Assembly (NCBI GenBank): GCA_021234155.1
Contig: JAJEKV010000186.1
Location: 513,359-577,358 of the forward strand
Length of the DNA: 64,000 bases
Direction: 5' to 3'
DNA from: Isoetes taiwanensis
Lineage: Eukaryota > Streptophyta > Lycopodiopsida > Isoetales > Isoetaceae
The notes under the pieces are model-generated. The model had not been told where the DNA came from and searched no databases. It was given only the letters and a program-made list of their open reading frames with translations. Positions 12,001 to 23,674 of the stretch are shown piece after piece. The position numbers and the translations under genes are program-made. Positions within the stretch are counted from its first letter, which is position 1. Each line of letters begins with the position of its first letter.

Positions 12001-12862
12001 TGGTGGTTGCGGTGGAAACCAACAGAGGCGGGTGCCGCTTTTCTCGGTGGTGAATAAAAGAACTCAAAGCGGATGGATTGGGGCAGGTTTATCTTGCATT
12101 GGAGATTGGTATCGATGCGTGTCTGAGTGTTCACGGGAGTCATTCCAAGATAAGTTTAACTTGAGAATGCGAGATAAGCGAATTTGGAGCATGGTGCGAG
12201 ACAATATTCCGCCTTATGCGACTCCACAAGTAGGTGCTTTCTGCCCACCTCGCGAAAATCTTAACAAAAAACAGTTTGTTTCAAAGGCATACAAGGCCCT
12301 GCACGTGAATGAATTGATAAGTCTCCCCTCTCAATGGGAGTTAACATTAGAAGATAACCAAGTCACCCAACTATGGAAAGGGATCTGGATCAGGAGCCAC
12401 TTGCCACCAAAGGTATCCACGCTATTATGGCAAATTTTTCATAGAGCAATCAGGGTCAACATATTAGTGAGCAGGTTCAACAGTGATGTATCACCGAGTT
12501 GCCCAATGTGTGGGCAAGAAGTAGAAACAATTGAACACTGTCTTATGGATTGTAGAGAACTCCGCTCAGTATGGGAAAAATTGAAGGATGCGTTTGAGAC
12601 TTCTATTTCAGAAAAGGAGATCTTGCTAGGTTTATATCCATCATCTTGGCAAACTGGAAAAAGAGTTGCTTTGAATATATGCAAGGGATGGCTTTTATGG
12701 CTAATATGGAAAAGGCGGAGAAAATTTGTGTTCTCCCAAGAATATCTCCACCCTGATAACCTATGGCCCTCTCTGAAACAAAAGGCCCGCCAATACCTTG
12801 CAGCATTTGAGGAGGAGGAATGGGCTTCCCAAGCCCGCGACTTTCTCTCATCACTCTTATAA
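9092..12862 (+). pseudogene. LINE ORF2 remnant: endonuclease, reverse transcriptase, zinc-binding domain
   Basis: Follows ORF1 directly. The endonuclease (9092-9790) is spread over several frames: FIWNIGG at the start, a frameshift near 9175, SSGGVLVARN after another near 9270, INIYAHNQAGQ near 9412, VGDFNMVESSSDR at about 9515-9550, and RHDRCYVSS near 9695. The reverse transcriptase follows: LIPKVKE near 10633, LDFKKAYDSVSW near 10880, the GIRQGCPLAPFLF turn near 11050, and catalytic YADD at 11192-11203, all but the first inside an open 252-residue frame (10811-11569). The C-terminal frame (11882-12862, 326 residues) carries the zf-RVT signature CPMC...H...C at 12500-12552. At least six frameshifts or stops break the ORF, so no functional protein is expected. 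Confidence 0.88.
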
Positions 12863-12996
12863 AAGTTTAGCTTCATAGCCAAGTGGTTATCCTTACATAA
12901 ACAAATATGATATGTAAGTGTATGATATCACTTGGTGCATGTAAACCATTGATGAGTTCCAATTAATATACACTTGATCTTTCAAAAAAAAAAAAA

Positions 12997-13012
12997 AAGG
13001 TAGCTTCAACAA
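12997..13012 (+). repeat. right target-site duplication of nested LINE
   Basis: Same 16 bp as 7130-7145, directly after the poly(A) tract of the inserted LINE; its first two A bases overlap that tract. Confidence 0.9.
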
Positions 13013-14677
13013 AAGGAGGACATAATATTCCTTTCAAGTTTAATACAGAGTTATTAAACTGTAGGGCTTTTTATGAGGAATATAAGGCTTTCTATAGCTC
13101 CCTCTCCCCCTTATCAAAAACTGAATGTATGAAGGCTTTTGTGCAACGGTTAGTTAAAGGTGGATAAAAAGGTGGGGGAGAGAATGGTTTAGGAAGAAGA
13201 AGAAGGAGAAACATGGTATTTATATAGAAATGTGTGGGATTAGAAAGAAATTATTCCTAGACAAGGATAATCTGCAGCTTCAAGAACAAGAGGAGGATCT
13301 GGAAAAGAAGGTTAAATTAATAGAGGAAAGGGAAGCTCATTGGCAGTGAGGAGTAGATGCATCTACATTAGTGGCATGGATAAGGGAAGCTCAACCTTCT
13401 TTTTTAGAACAGCTAAGAGCAGAATTCTGAATAATAAGATTGTCAGAGTTAATGAAGGCCAAGGGAATTTTATTGAGGACCAAAAAGGTATTAAAGCTTC
13501 TTTCAACGAAATATAAAAAACTGTTTGATAGCTATCAGGTAGAGGATCATACCCTTGAGGATTTCTTCCAAAAGATTCCAAGAGCTAAGGAGACAATTAA
13601 AGAAGAAGAAATCCCAGCAGTTCCCTAAGAGAAGGAAATATGAGAGAGCCCTGGGCCAGATGGCTTCCAGCCTGAATTCTATGTGGAATTTTGAAAATTC
13701 ATGAAAGAAGACCTGGTTATCTTCTTTCAAGGAGCATAAAAAGCATCTAGGCTCGCTGGTCATATAACCTTAATACCCAAGGTGGATAATCCCATAAACA
13801 TTGGGGACTGGAGGCCAATATCCTTGACAAACATAAGTTACAAGATATTAGCAAAAATCTTGGTGAATAGACTGAAGGTGATTTTGCACTCAATCATTAG
13901 TCTCTGTCAGTCAGCTTTCTTACCACGAAGGAACATATTGGAAAACTACATAGGTGCTGTTGAAGGCCTTCATTGGAAAACTACATAGGTGCTGTTGAGC
14001 CTATGATACAATAAGCTGGCAGTTTTTGGAAAAAGCTATGGCTCATATTGAATTCCCAGAAAGCATCTCCCAAAAGGTTTGGAGCTTCAATGTCAATTCA
14101 TCTTCTGCTCTACTTGTAAATGGAACTCCAACCAATTTATTCAAATGTAAAAGAGGGGTCAGACAGGGGTGTCCCCTAGCCCCCTATTTATTTCTGATTG
14201 TAGCTGAGATGGTCACAAGAAGGGCATTACAGATGCAAGTTGATAAAGATATTACAAGTCTGGAACTCCCAGGGCAATGGTTTTTTCACCATTATGCATT
14301 ATGCAGATGACACTTTTGTGAGGATAGGAATTTGGAAAATTTTCTGCTAGCAATGGATAAATTTGGGAGCTGCTGCAGAAGTTCCCCTTAATAGGACCAA
14401 AGGTGCAATCATTTGTGACACTCAAGACACTAATATATAAGGAATTCTGCCACAACTATCTTGGGTATTCCACTGTCTCTAAATACTTCTACATGGATTT
14501 ATTTGATTTATTCGAGGCAGGGGTTTTTTAATCCTAGTAGTAATGATTGTACTAGCCCATTGTATGGGTCCCATGACCTATTGGTCTCCGTGGACGTTAA
14601 AAAAACTATTCTATACTATCCTATTCTATTCTATTCTATTCTATTCTATTCTATTCTATTCTATTCTATTCTATTCT
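13013..14677 (+). mobile_element. older L1-type LINE, reverse transcriptase portion and 3' end
   Basis: Continuation of the LINE begun at 6550. Pieces of reverse transcriptase appear in several frames: PGPDGFQPEFY near 13655, GDWRPISLTNISYKILAK near 13804, QSAFLPRRNILENY near 13910, a RQGCPLAPYLF turn near 14160, and catalytic YADD at 14300-14311. A 36-bp in-frame tandem duplication (13936-14004 region, attggaaaactacatag twice) interrupts motif order. Almost nothing of the usual C-terminal zinc-binding domain remains after YADD, so about a kilobase was deleted before the 3' end. The 3' end (14552-14606) carries the cccattgtatgggtcccat core shared with other loci and then a (CTATT)n tail. Confidence 0.85.
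14607..14677 (+). repeat. (CTATT)n microsatellite tail of a LINE
   Basis: About 13 CTATT units, with an imperfect start (actattctatactatc), directly after the LINE 3' core and a run of seven A bases. It acts as the element's 3' tail in place of poly(A). Confidence 0.9.
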
Positions 14678-14971
14678 TCAATTGTGATGCTGTTAAGCAG
14701 TTATTTATCTTCCCACAGTCAATGAATCGTATCATCTGATAACTAAAAATGAGATCTCATACCATTAGAACGGCATTTTTATCGGCATATGAACCATGAA
14801 TTAATTAATATTGTCTTGAAAACTTAAATAAGGCAGTAAGAATTTATGAGGGTTTCTGGAGTTAACCTAAAATTTAAGACGCAGCTCGAGACAAAGGTTG
14901 CCAGTTTTACCATTGTAGATCCGTTAAGATTTTCAAAGATCTGCATTTTCTGGAAAAACTGAACATTAAAG

Positions 14972-15277
14972 AAAGGGTTTGATTCTGATGGTGACGAAAC
15001 CTCAAGCTCAGAAGGAGAAGATATTGTAGGAGAAGAACTAAGGCGCAAATTTGAGGCCTATTCACAGGATTACGGTATGGAGTCTAGGGGTAACTATGGA
15101 GCCAGAGGTAGCTATGGCTAGAGAAGGGGATCGTTTAGTAACCAAAGGGGATCAAAACCCTTCAATAGAAAACGCCTGGAGGATTACATGTCAGCACAAA
15201 ACGTGCGAGACACACAGGAGATGGAAGATGAGCTGGATTATAATCAGGTTCTTATCAGCCAGAATGACTTTAGCTAA
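14972..15277 (+). pseudogene. C-terminal exon remnant of an unidentified acidic/RG-rich protein
   Basis: One frame runs from about 14972 to a TAA at 15275-15277 with a single internal TAG at 15119-15121. It begins with an acidic Ser-rich stretch (SDGDETSSSEGEDIVGEELR) and passes through KFEAYSQDYGMESRG. It then has a Gly/Arg-rich block (RGNYGARGSYG, RRGSFSNQRG) and ends RKRLEDYMSAQ...ELDYNQVLISQNDFS. The composition and the single stop suggest a real exon of an RNA-associated protein that has lost function, or one in which the TAG is an isolated change. No start codon or upstream exon is evident. The stop lies inside the first few bases of the repeat that begins at 15262. Family not recognised. 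Confidence 0.45.
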
Positions 15278-15805
15278 ATTTGCTCGATATTAATCCCAAA
15301 ACGTTCTATGGTTTAGCTAAACTCTACACATTTTTTCTCTCATACTTTCTAGCGTTTAGCTAAACTAACTCAAACATCATCCCAAAAATTTCTATGGTGT
15401 GGCCAACAGAAAATATTAAGCCAAATTACTATACTTTTTTTCAATTGTTTCCACTTATTTTAATCACTTTCTTTGTGAAAACATTCTAAAATAATGCCTA
15501 GCAAAGTCTAAGACTCAAACTAATTCATAATGCTAGAAATTAAACTGTTAATCATATATTTTATGTAAACTAGAATGATGTTAGCTAAACTAGCCCGAAA
15601 TTCATGCTAAAAGTTTCTATGGTTTAGCTAAACAATACAAAATTTCACTCTCTTACTTTCTAGCATTTGGCTAAAGAGCTCCAGGGTTGGTGCTGTCCCG
15701 AAAAAAGTTAAGCTAAAATTATTATTTTTTTTCCAATTTTTTCCATTTACTTTAGTCATTCCTTTTTGAAATTGTGCTAAAAAATCGCCAAATAGCTAAG
15801 TTTAG
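15262..15805. repeat. duplicated ~240-bp segment rich in TTTAGCTAAA palindromes
   Basis: Copy 1 (about 15262-15512) and copy 2 (about 15573-15805) align at an offset of about 311 bp. Each has agaatgat/agaatgac at its start, two or three TTTAGCTAAA-like palindromes (for example at 15312, 15352 and 15623), a shared ctttctagc word, a T-rich run and a shared end. The layout resembles small non-autonomous DNA elements, but terminal inverted repeats and target duplications were not established. Confidence 0.7.
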
Positions 15806-18800
15806 CCCTTAAATTATTCCATGGACATGACTGGAAATAATCATAGATGGGTGGTTGTCTACTTTATGTATTCATAGAGTTCTGATCAGAACATCTATGC
15901 ATGTATGTAATAGGTTCATATCTGAGTATCTGGGCATTTGCTAAAAGGAAAAAAAATTCGCATCCCAGGTTAATGATTAATAGAGTATAAAAAGTAAGTA
16001 CATTCAGGCTGTTATTTATGTCATATGTCGATAGGATTCTTGTAATCATGAGTTTGATATGCAGCAGCAATCAAGAGTCTGATATGCAGCAGAGAAGGTA
16101 GAACAATAAACATATACTGAGTCACTGAATATTGAAATATATAGAGATAGGTTAATGTAATGTAAGATCCAACAATTGGTAGAAATAGACAGAATAAAAA
16201 ACATATCCTACAAGCATTTTTTGGCAGATTGCTCTATTTTGCACCTTATCTATTTTTGCTAAGAATTATTTAAAGGGCAAAAGGTACAATGGGTTACCAG
16301 CGAAGAGCTGAAAATCCCAAAGTCCTTTTGGCCCTTGCCATATTACCAGTAACATGCTAATGAGGTATTGTGTGACGAGCCTGCCGAGTTGACCCTCCTG
16401 GCAACTCGGGATCTTGTCAAACTTCTATAATTCTAGGTTGATAATACTGGTGAAGAATTAAATCTTCCTTTCAATTGAACTTACTTACTCCAAATTCAAT
16501 GAGCAAATGTTTATAAACTCAATATAATCAAGTAAGGTCGACATCCAATAAATCAACATTCTCGATAGAGATAACATCCAACTCTAGCAATTCAACCCTA
16601 GAATCTTCTCGCTCAACCACGAGCCACAACTGCACTGCGACTGTTAGCTTGACCACCACCTTGCTCATTCACTGCACATATGCACTCACTGGGGTTAGTC
16701 CTCGTGACTAAGTGGGAATCCACGTCTGCATTTGCATGCATGGAAATACTCGCAAATCTTGGGTAAGCACAAACACGAGACGGAAAATCCCACGTGAGCG
16801 CGATTGCTAAGACAATGACAACCTAATGCAAAGGAATATAACACATGAGCAACAGAAGCAAAGAACATAGCCAAAATACCAAATCATAATAAACATAGCT
16901 CCAGGACAATGGGAAGCTCAGCCAGCCTATATACAGGCCCCGTTAGCAGCATGTTGCCCAGCCAACTTACATTCCAAGCCCTGTAGCGGGTGGTGGGATG
17001 AACCTCGTATGCGCATACCCTCAGCCCACGTCTGGCACTGGAGGACCTCTTACCATGGGAGTTCACAAGAGTTGACTGACGTAGCAATCCCTGCCAGGAG
17101 AACTACGCTCGGTGTCACAGAGTACAAGAATACAACATAGAATACAGATGAACATGAGCATGTCGGAGCAACCTAGGCCACTGAACCTAGAAGCCCGACC
17201 CCGGAGGTTCCAATAGACATGATCAAATACCAAGACAACAGTGGAACAATGCAAAGACCAAGACATGTGAAGTTCATTAGAATATTCCCTATACATGTAC
17301 CTAGATCATACCGTTGTCGAGGTTGCCCATACCTGTTGAAGTAGCTTTCCCAATGAACCCTACAATGACATAAAAGTATATCTCATACTTAGCATTTTCA
17401 CAATACTTACAGCTTACGCTAAGGCGATTCCCCCCATTAAGGAATGCAACTCCACGTTAGCTTCTGATAAATCCGTTGGTCATAGTAACTTACCATACTT
17501 CTTACATATAATTCTCATCCAATACCATGTCGGAGTAGCTAAACTTACTGACACGGGTGATGATCACAATCTAATCACGTCGATGAAGTCGCAAGCATGG
17601 CTATCATTGATGTAGCTCCGACGCCTACGTACTTTGCTGAACAAGGAAAGATACTACCAATCCACACAATGCAATACTTGCCTCATAACCATTCTCCCAT
17701 GGGGATAATCCATTAGCTATGATGCCTTTGATAAAATACAATGCAACAACTTAGAAACTTACATGTATACACTTAGACTAACAGTGCTCCACGCCATAGC
17801 CTCATCTGGACACTCCATATACCTCATATTGCTCTCCCGGCCCAACTTCTCCAGATCTCCAAAGTTCCAACATCTATTTCTTTTTGAACCATTGTTAGCT
17901 AAGGTTTTTTAATATTCTAATTAAAAACCCACTTTCCATAGCTTAAGATTTATTAATGCGTCTTAATGTGGACACTCCAAATCTTGCACTTCTGGCTTAA
18001 AAATCCACAGGACCTCATGACCGCAACTGGATATAGCCTCTGCCAACTTAACATAAAACCAGGCCCCATCTCTAGGAACCACTCATTCAATGCCTCATGT
18101 TACTTTAGGACCTTAACTTGTTTAATTCAACAAAGCATACTTAAATAACTAATAATCAAATCAGACCTATCTCCTGCATCAGTACTGAACTTACTATTGT
18201 GGATAGTCTGTGCTAGATCCCTGCCCTTGTACTTCCATAGTTTCCCTTATACTCCTTGTATATTTATTTATCCACTTCTTATAACTTTATTTAAGGTGTA
18301 CATGACATTTGTTAACAATACATCAAGGAAAAGGACAAATAAAACAACAAAACAACCAACAAACAGATCGGGTTACAGGCCGGGTTGCAACTTTTCGGAG
18401 CTGCCCACAATGCATCGGGGTTCTAATGCCCAAATCGTCCTGTTCCATGTCATATTGGGATGTTTCCAGATCTTCTGGCTCCGTCGACGATGATTCCGTC
18501 TGTTGCATGAAAAAACCGTTGTTGCAGCCCATAACTTCTCAACTAGATTCCTCCTGCATCAATTTTGGCCTACTCCAGGCTCTTTTAGGATAATTACCAT
18601 GCATCTAGATTAGCTTCTATTCCATCTTTCGTTCCTCTGGATGTTTCTGCATGCCATACTTTCTCGAACATACATAGCCAAACCTTCTTATCAATTCATG
18701 CATAAATCCAATGATATCAGCCCATGTACCTCAGATTAACTCAACAAAACCCCACCTGTAAAAAGATGTTTGATGCCGTTCGTTCTTGATGTGATCTCCA

Positions 18801-18930
18801 AGCTCTTGCCTCTTTGGTGTCTCCAACAGAATCCTTCTATGCTCTGCAATTCGTCTCTGGCCTCCTACAAAAGCTTTGCAAGGCTCCTTCTAAAAAACAC
18901 AAGAAAACCCTTGCTTTTAAGCTCTCTACA
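15806..18930. other. intergenic DNA, no gene seen
   Basis: No open frame here carries a recognisable motif. Small structures only: a duplicated gatatgcagcag phrase at 16056-16090, and an 8-bp inverted repeat (CCGAGTTG at 16384, CAACTCGG at 16402) that could form a hairpin. A moderately GC-richer block at 16350-17350 could be remnant LTR sequence, but this is not demonstrated. Confidence 0.5.
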
Positions 18931-18967
18931 CATGCATGCACGCATGCATGCATGCATGCCATGCATG
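18931..18967. repeat. (ATGC)n microsatellite
   Basis: Imperfect run of catg/atgc tetranucleotides; self-complementary, so it may form a cruciform. Confidence 0.85.
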
Positions 18968-19230
18968 TATACATACGTATTTAAAACGCATGCTGCCCCA
19001 TCAAGTGGCCAGGTCCGTTACATATTGATTGGCTGCAAGTATGGGATTTTCTTCCCATTGTCACATTTGCTTTTTTAAGTTTTCTTTAGTACAAAGGATG
19101 AAGGTATTTTGGAAGATCAAGTTGCTGATTTCACAGGAATTATGAATGCAAATGGCTAGTTAAGCACAAGGAAAAAGTTTTTTCACTATCCATTTTGTTG
19201 AAACTCAGGTTTTTCTGGTTTAAGTTTTCT

Positions 19231-19254
19231 TATAAGATAAGATAAGATAAGATA
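19231..19254. repeat. (GATAA)n microsatellite
   Basis: Four to five units of ataag/gataa. Sequence from here to about 20200 holds no gene that I can support. Confidence 0.85.
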
Positions 19255-20209
19255 GATTTTCTTAGGAAAAAATGGCAGAATATGTATATCTGAATACATA
19301 AGGCGAGATTTTTATAGTCTTATTTATCAGTCCCGTGTATATGGAAGTATGCCCATGTTAAGAATTAAGACCAGTATGGTTTTTATTACTATTAAAGCTG
19401 GAATATAAGATTGTGGCTTCAGTATAGTAAGTTAGTTGTTCCACTATAGGTAAATGATGTGATTTTCTGAAAATATACGTTCAAACATGAAAAGATGTGT
19501 TGACTGTACTAATACATAAACAAAGTATGTAAAAAGGGATTGTTATGTTGGTAAAATTTATGGAAAGGCATAGGCTTTAGGAAAACACTTCTTGATAAAA
19601 TACATATGCATGAATGGAGGCTGGTAAATGGCAGATTTAGACGAAACTAAAGCTGTTCCAGCTGGGTGAAATTAAAGAATACATGGACCTCATAATATTT
19701 GTGGAGACATTACCAATATCTATTTTGGATAGACCATTGAATGTAAGAATTTATAAGATTTGAAGAAGGCCCCTTGTAGGATATAATAGATAAAAAGAGC
19801 TTGTAATGATCTAAGGATTAAAACAACTAATAAAGACTGATGATGCAAAAAAGAGACAAAAAGAAAAGAATGTACATATGAGTAAAATGGGTAAACATGA
19901 TACTAGGCTGGAAAAGCTCGTTCCGGTTGTAGGATGATAATATCGTCTAGGGATTGACTGCGATGGATGTCAGGTCTAGGATTTGTAGTTTGGACCCGTC
20001 TTTTTCTTTTTCTTTTTTTAATTTGGTCTTGAAGTAGAACCCCTCAACCCCTACTATAAAAACTAAGATCTTATCAACATGCCAATATGTAGTTTATTCT
20101 AAGATTTTGTTTTGTTATATTTAAAGATGTCAGTATTTGTGTCCCTATCTTAGATGCTACTTTTTCAACCCTTGCTCCCCTTGGTCTAATGGTTAACGGA
20201 CTGTGCGAC

Positions 20210-22820
20210 TTGGTACCTAGGGTAATTTCTCTATTCTGGGCGACATGATGAAGTCGAATTGCCGTTTCGGAGCCTTCATAATATATGAACGACAAAACAC
20301 TTGGGTTTCTACACAGTTGCCCTCAGGACGCTTCGAGGTTTGATAAGTTTTGAGGTTTGATAAGTTTCCGGCAGGGTCCTTGAATGGAGGATTCAAAGGT
20401 CAGATAGGGGAATTGAGCTTCCGGAGGGTGGGCATTAGCGTACGCCCCCCCTGGAAGAGCGTCACCAGGAAAGGCTGCTTCGGGAAGTTCTTTGGGGTCC
20501 ATCTCTGGCATTTGGACTCCCCCCTCTGCTGAGGTAGCCTTGCAAATTCCTGGCCTTGTTTGACTTCGGAAAGGGTGCCAGCTCGGCTACCCAATAACAG
20601 GCTGGCCGAACCATTCTAATGCTAACTCTTTGATCTAAGCCTTATTTGTAAATTCTGAAAATTGGCCTACTATATGTTGAGGATGACTTAGGAAGCCATC
20701 TGACAAAAACTAGAATTTTATCTCATATCATGCATCAATGACGAATTTATGAGCCGTAAATGTAAGAAAATGCGTAAATAAAGAATTATGCATCAAAAAA
20801 AGGTAAAATCTTGCTTAGGGATGCAACATGACGGTGCAGGCACATGAAAAAAATTGCACTAGAAAACGCAATATTGATGTATGAGAAAATAGCTCTAAGT
20901 CTTCCTGAGTTCACAGGCAGCCCGGAGGGGGGGTAGGCGTTCCGTACCCTAGCCTGCATCAAATTTAATCAAGACCTTGACGCCAGAAGATGGGCCCCTA
21001 GAACCACCCAGAAGCAGCTTGCCCCAGAAGTCCTCTCCCGAAGGCTCTGACAATGGGCAAGCAACTCCCCCATGCCAGAACCGCGAATTGGCTCTGTCAA
21101 TGGACTCAGAACGTCAAGATTACCCTGGGGACCAAGTTTCAGGGCAGAAGACCACCCCTTATGCAGGAAGTGCAAAAGTAGCCCATGCCCACAAGTCTTT
21201 GGGTTCATTGCAATGGGAATGTTACGAGTTTTTAGTTTGTTTTCTGCTTTGACTGCAATGATTGGAAGTACATGCAAGAAAAGGTCGATGGAGATGGATC
21301 TTGTTCTTGTAAACCTTCTTCCATCAACCGACTGACGTCATGTCTAGCCACCAGTGTCTAGTCTTATGTTCTGATCAAATAATAGCATTTTGCTTCTCTA
21401 TAATCATTTATCTTCATTCTAGCAGTTCCAATGCTTCTATTCAAACATCTACTCAAGGTGCAATCTCTAGAGTAGCAAGGATGTCTGGGTTACATTCCTG
21501 TGGAAATCCACAAATTTGCAATTTGTTTTCCACTTTGATTGCAGCAATTGGAAGTACATGCAAGAAAAGTTTGATGGAGATGAACCTTTTCCTTGTAAAA
21601 CTTCTTCCAACAACTCTAGCCACCAGTGTCCAGTATGCTCTAGTCAGGTAATAATGATTATGTAGAGTCAAATGCTTCTCTATAATCATTTATCTTCATT
21701 CTAGCAGCCATAGTGCTTCTACTCCCAATTCAATCTAAGACCAAGTCTAACGTCTATCCAGGGTCAACTAGGGGAAGCAATCTCTACAATAGCAAGGATA
21801 TGCAGATTACATCCCAGTGAGGATGTAACAAATTCAAAATATGTTTTCCGCTTTCACTAAAACGATTGAAAGTACATGCAAGAAAAGCTCGATAGAGATG
21901 AATCTTGTTCTTATAAACCTTCTTACAGCAACTGACTGACATCATGTCTAGCCACAGTATCCAGCCTTACACTCTAGCCATGTAATAATAATTCTGTAGT
22001 ATCAAATCTTCTCTATAATTATTTATCTTCATTCTAGTAGTCCTAATATTTCTATTCTCAATTCAATCTAAGAGCAATGCCTCGTCAATGTCAACTCTCC
22101 ATCCAGAACGATCCCGAACACCACCTTGCTAGCGCAAAGACGACTCTTGACTTCTAATCGTCACAGCGAAAGGAGGATAGATCTAAACTCCATTCCATCA
22201 GTTCACTTCATGTTCCCTGCTGCAGCTTCTCGCCCAATTCTGAAGTGCAAAAACTAAAACTCGCCCCCCAAAACGTAAATCATTCAAAAACCTAGCAACT
22301 CACAGGGTTTATGTTTCAAAGATCAAACTCTAGTCAGGTCTGATGCGGACCTTGCACTGTATCATGACATAGAGGGAGGTTGTCGATGCTAGAAGACAGA
22401 CCCTTAAAACTTCCAGGAAGCAGCTTGACCTAAAAGTCCTCCATCAATGATCCTGGCAACGTTCGGACTACTCTCCCTCTTCAAAACCATGATTTGGCTC
22501 TTCCAATGGACTCAAAACATCAACATTACCCTGGAGACCAAGTTGCATGGCCAAAATACCATCCCTTCTCCAAGATTTGGTAAACTAGCTCATGTCCATA
22601 GTCAATTAGCCTAGGAGGTTGCTGCTGAATACTGCCATGTAGGGTGTACGTATTTCTTTCTTTGGCAAAATTGACCGTGCAACTTGATAGCAAAGGTAAC
22701 TTTCCCATTTCGAAGTCGCATCGCCATTCAGGGGCCTCCATAATGCCTGAACAACAGAACACTTGGGTTTCTACATGGCCTCTCTCAGGATGCTTCAAGA
22801 TTTGATAAGTTCCCCTGGAC
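20210..22820. repeat. complex repeat cluster with two pairs of related blocks
   Basis: Block A at about 20255-20360 (containing aacacttgggtttctacac, then gcttcgaggtttgataag) recurs diverged at about 22720-22815. Block B at about 20965-21205 (agaagcagcttg..., then attaccctgg) recurs diverged at about 22385-22610. Both pairs are direct and bracket the triplicated unit at 21188-22080. The gaggtttgataagttt word is itself tandemly doubled at 20334-20368. This is repeat-derived DNA with no coding motif; the element type is not identified. Confidence 0.6.
21188..22080. repeat. three tandem copies of a ~290-320 bp unit
   Basis: A shared landmark (gaagtacatgcaagaaaag) occurs near 21264, 21550 and 21868, giving offsets of 286 and 318 bp. 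Other shared landmarks are ctctataatcatttatcttcattctag and a gtctagccac phrase. The copies have diverged by substitutions and small indels. Short frames here (21340-21651 and 21453-21689) are by-products of the repeat. Confidence 0.8.
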
Positions 22821-23670
22821 CTATCTTTGATTTTTTGGGACCTGTCCAAACTCCATTTTTTCAGATTCAAACTTTAATATATACATTAAATTTGTTGATA
22901 GGTGGCGTCACAGTTACAATCCTTCGAAGAGTATATGTTTGGAAGAACTATGCGAGAAGGCCTCAATATTGAACAAGATAGGCAAACTTAATATTGCACA
23001 ACCATTTTTACTATTTAGATGTATGTGTCCAACAACCCCATATCTGTGCTATATGCAGCGCTGGCAAGATTTTTGTAACAGAATTCATGTGAACATTGCC
23101 TCATGCACCATAATAATTGCATATTCTAGTGGAATTTTTTTCTTCTGTTTCCACGGCTATGTTGCATTCTCGATTTAAATTTCATCTTCCTTAAATGCAT
23201 ATTTTTTGTGTTTGGGAGTTTTCTTGTGTATATGCATAGTTGTCTAAAATCCATAATTGATGCATAGAGTGAAACTAAATTCTGATTTTTTTCAGTCACG
23301 TTGACACATTATTGCCAACATACACTTAAATTTTTAGAATTTTTGGATAGTCTTTAATCCATTTTTAGAATTTTAAGACTATTTAGAATTTTTGGATAAG
23401 GTTTGGATTAGTCAAATTTTTCAAATTCAAAATATGTTGATGATACACGTCCAATTATTCATGCTTGACGTGGATAATTGAGGCCTGATACCTTTTTGGG
23501 TCAAGAAAAAACTCACATTCTTGGGCTCTTCTTGGCGGATTTGTCGACGATTTTTGGTAATCTTGAGCGCTTTTAGCTGACCTTCAGCTACAACAGGTTA
23601 GTTTATTCCATAGTTTTGATTTTAGTGTTCTTTTAAGTTTAGTTCTTAGTTCTAAGTTTTAGTTTGGGGT
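22821..23670. other. intergenic DNA, no gene seen
   Basis: AT-rich. A phrase (ttttagaatttttggata) is repeated near 23332 and 23377. No coding signal. Confidence 0.5.
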
Positions 23671-23674
23671 TCTT

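Larger units (their letters stand above)
7146..12996 (+). mobile_element. L1-type LINE inserted in an older LINE, about 5.85 kb
   Basis: Non-LTR retrotransposon with ORF1, an ORF2 remnant (endonuclease, reverse transcriptase, zinc-binding domain), a short 3' untranslated region (12863-12983) and a poly(A) tract (12984-12998). It is bounded by the 16-bp duplication at 7130-7145 and 12997-13012. Only about 11 bp precede the ORF1 start, so the 5' leader is either very short or lost by slight truncation. The host sequence is an older LINE of the same broad type in the same orientation. ORF1 is open while ORF2 is broken, so the copy is not autonomous. Confidence 0.92.

Noticed and set aside
20163-20235. 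tRNA-like phrase (ccttggtctaatggttaac)
   Set aside because: It has an A-box look, but there is no GTTCGAATC B box or foldable T arm downstream, so it is not called as tRNA.
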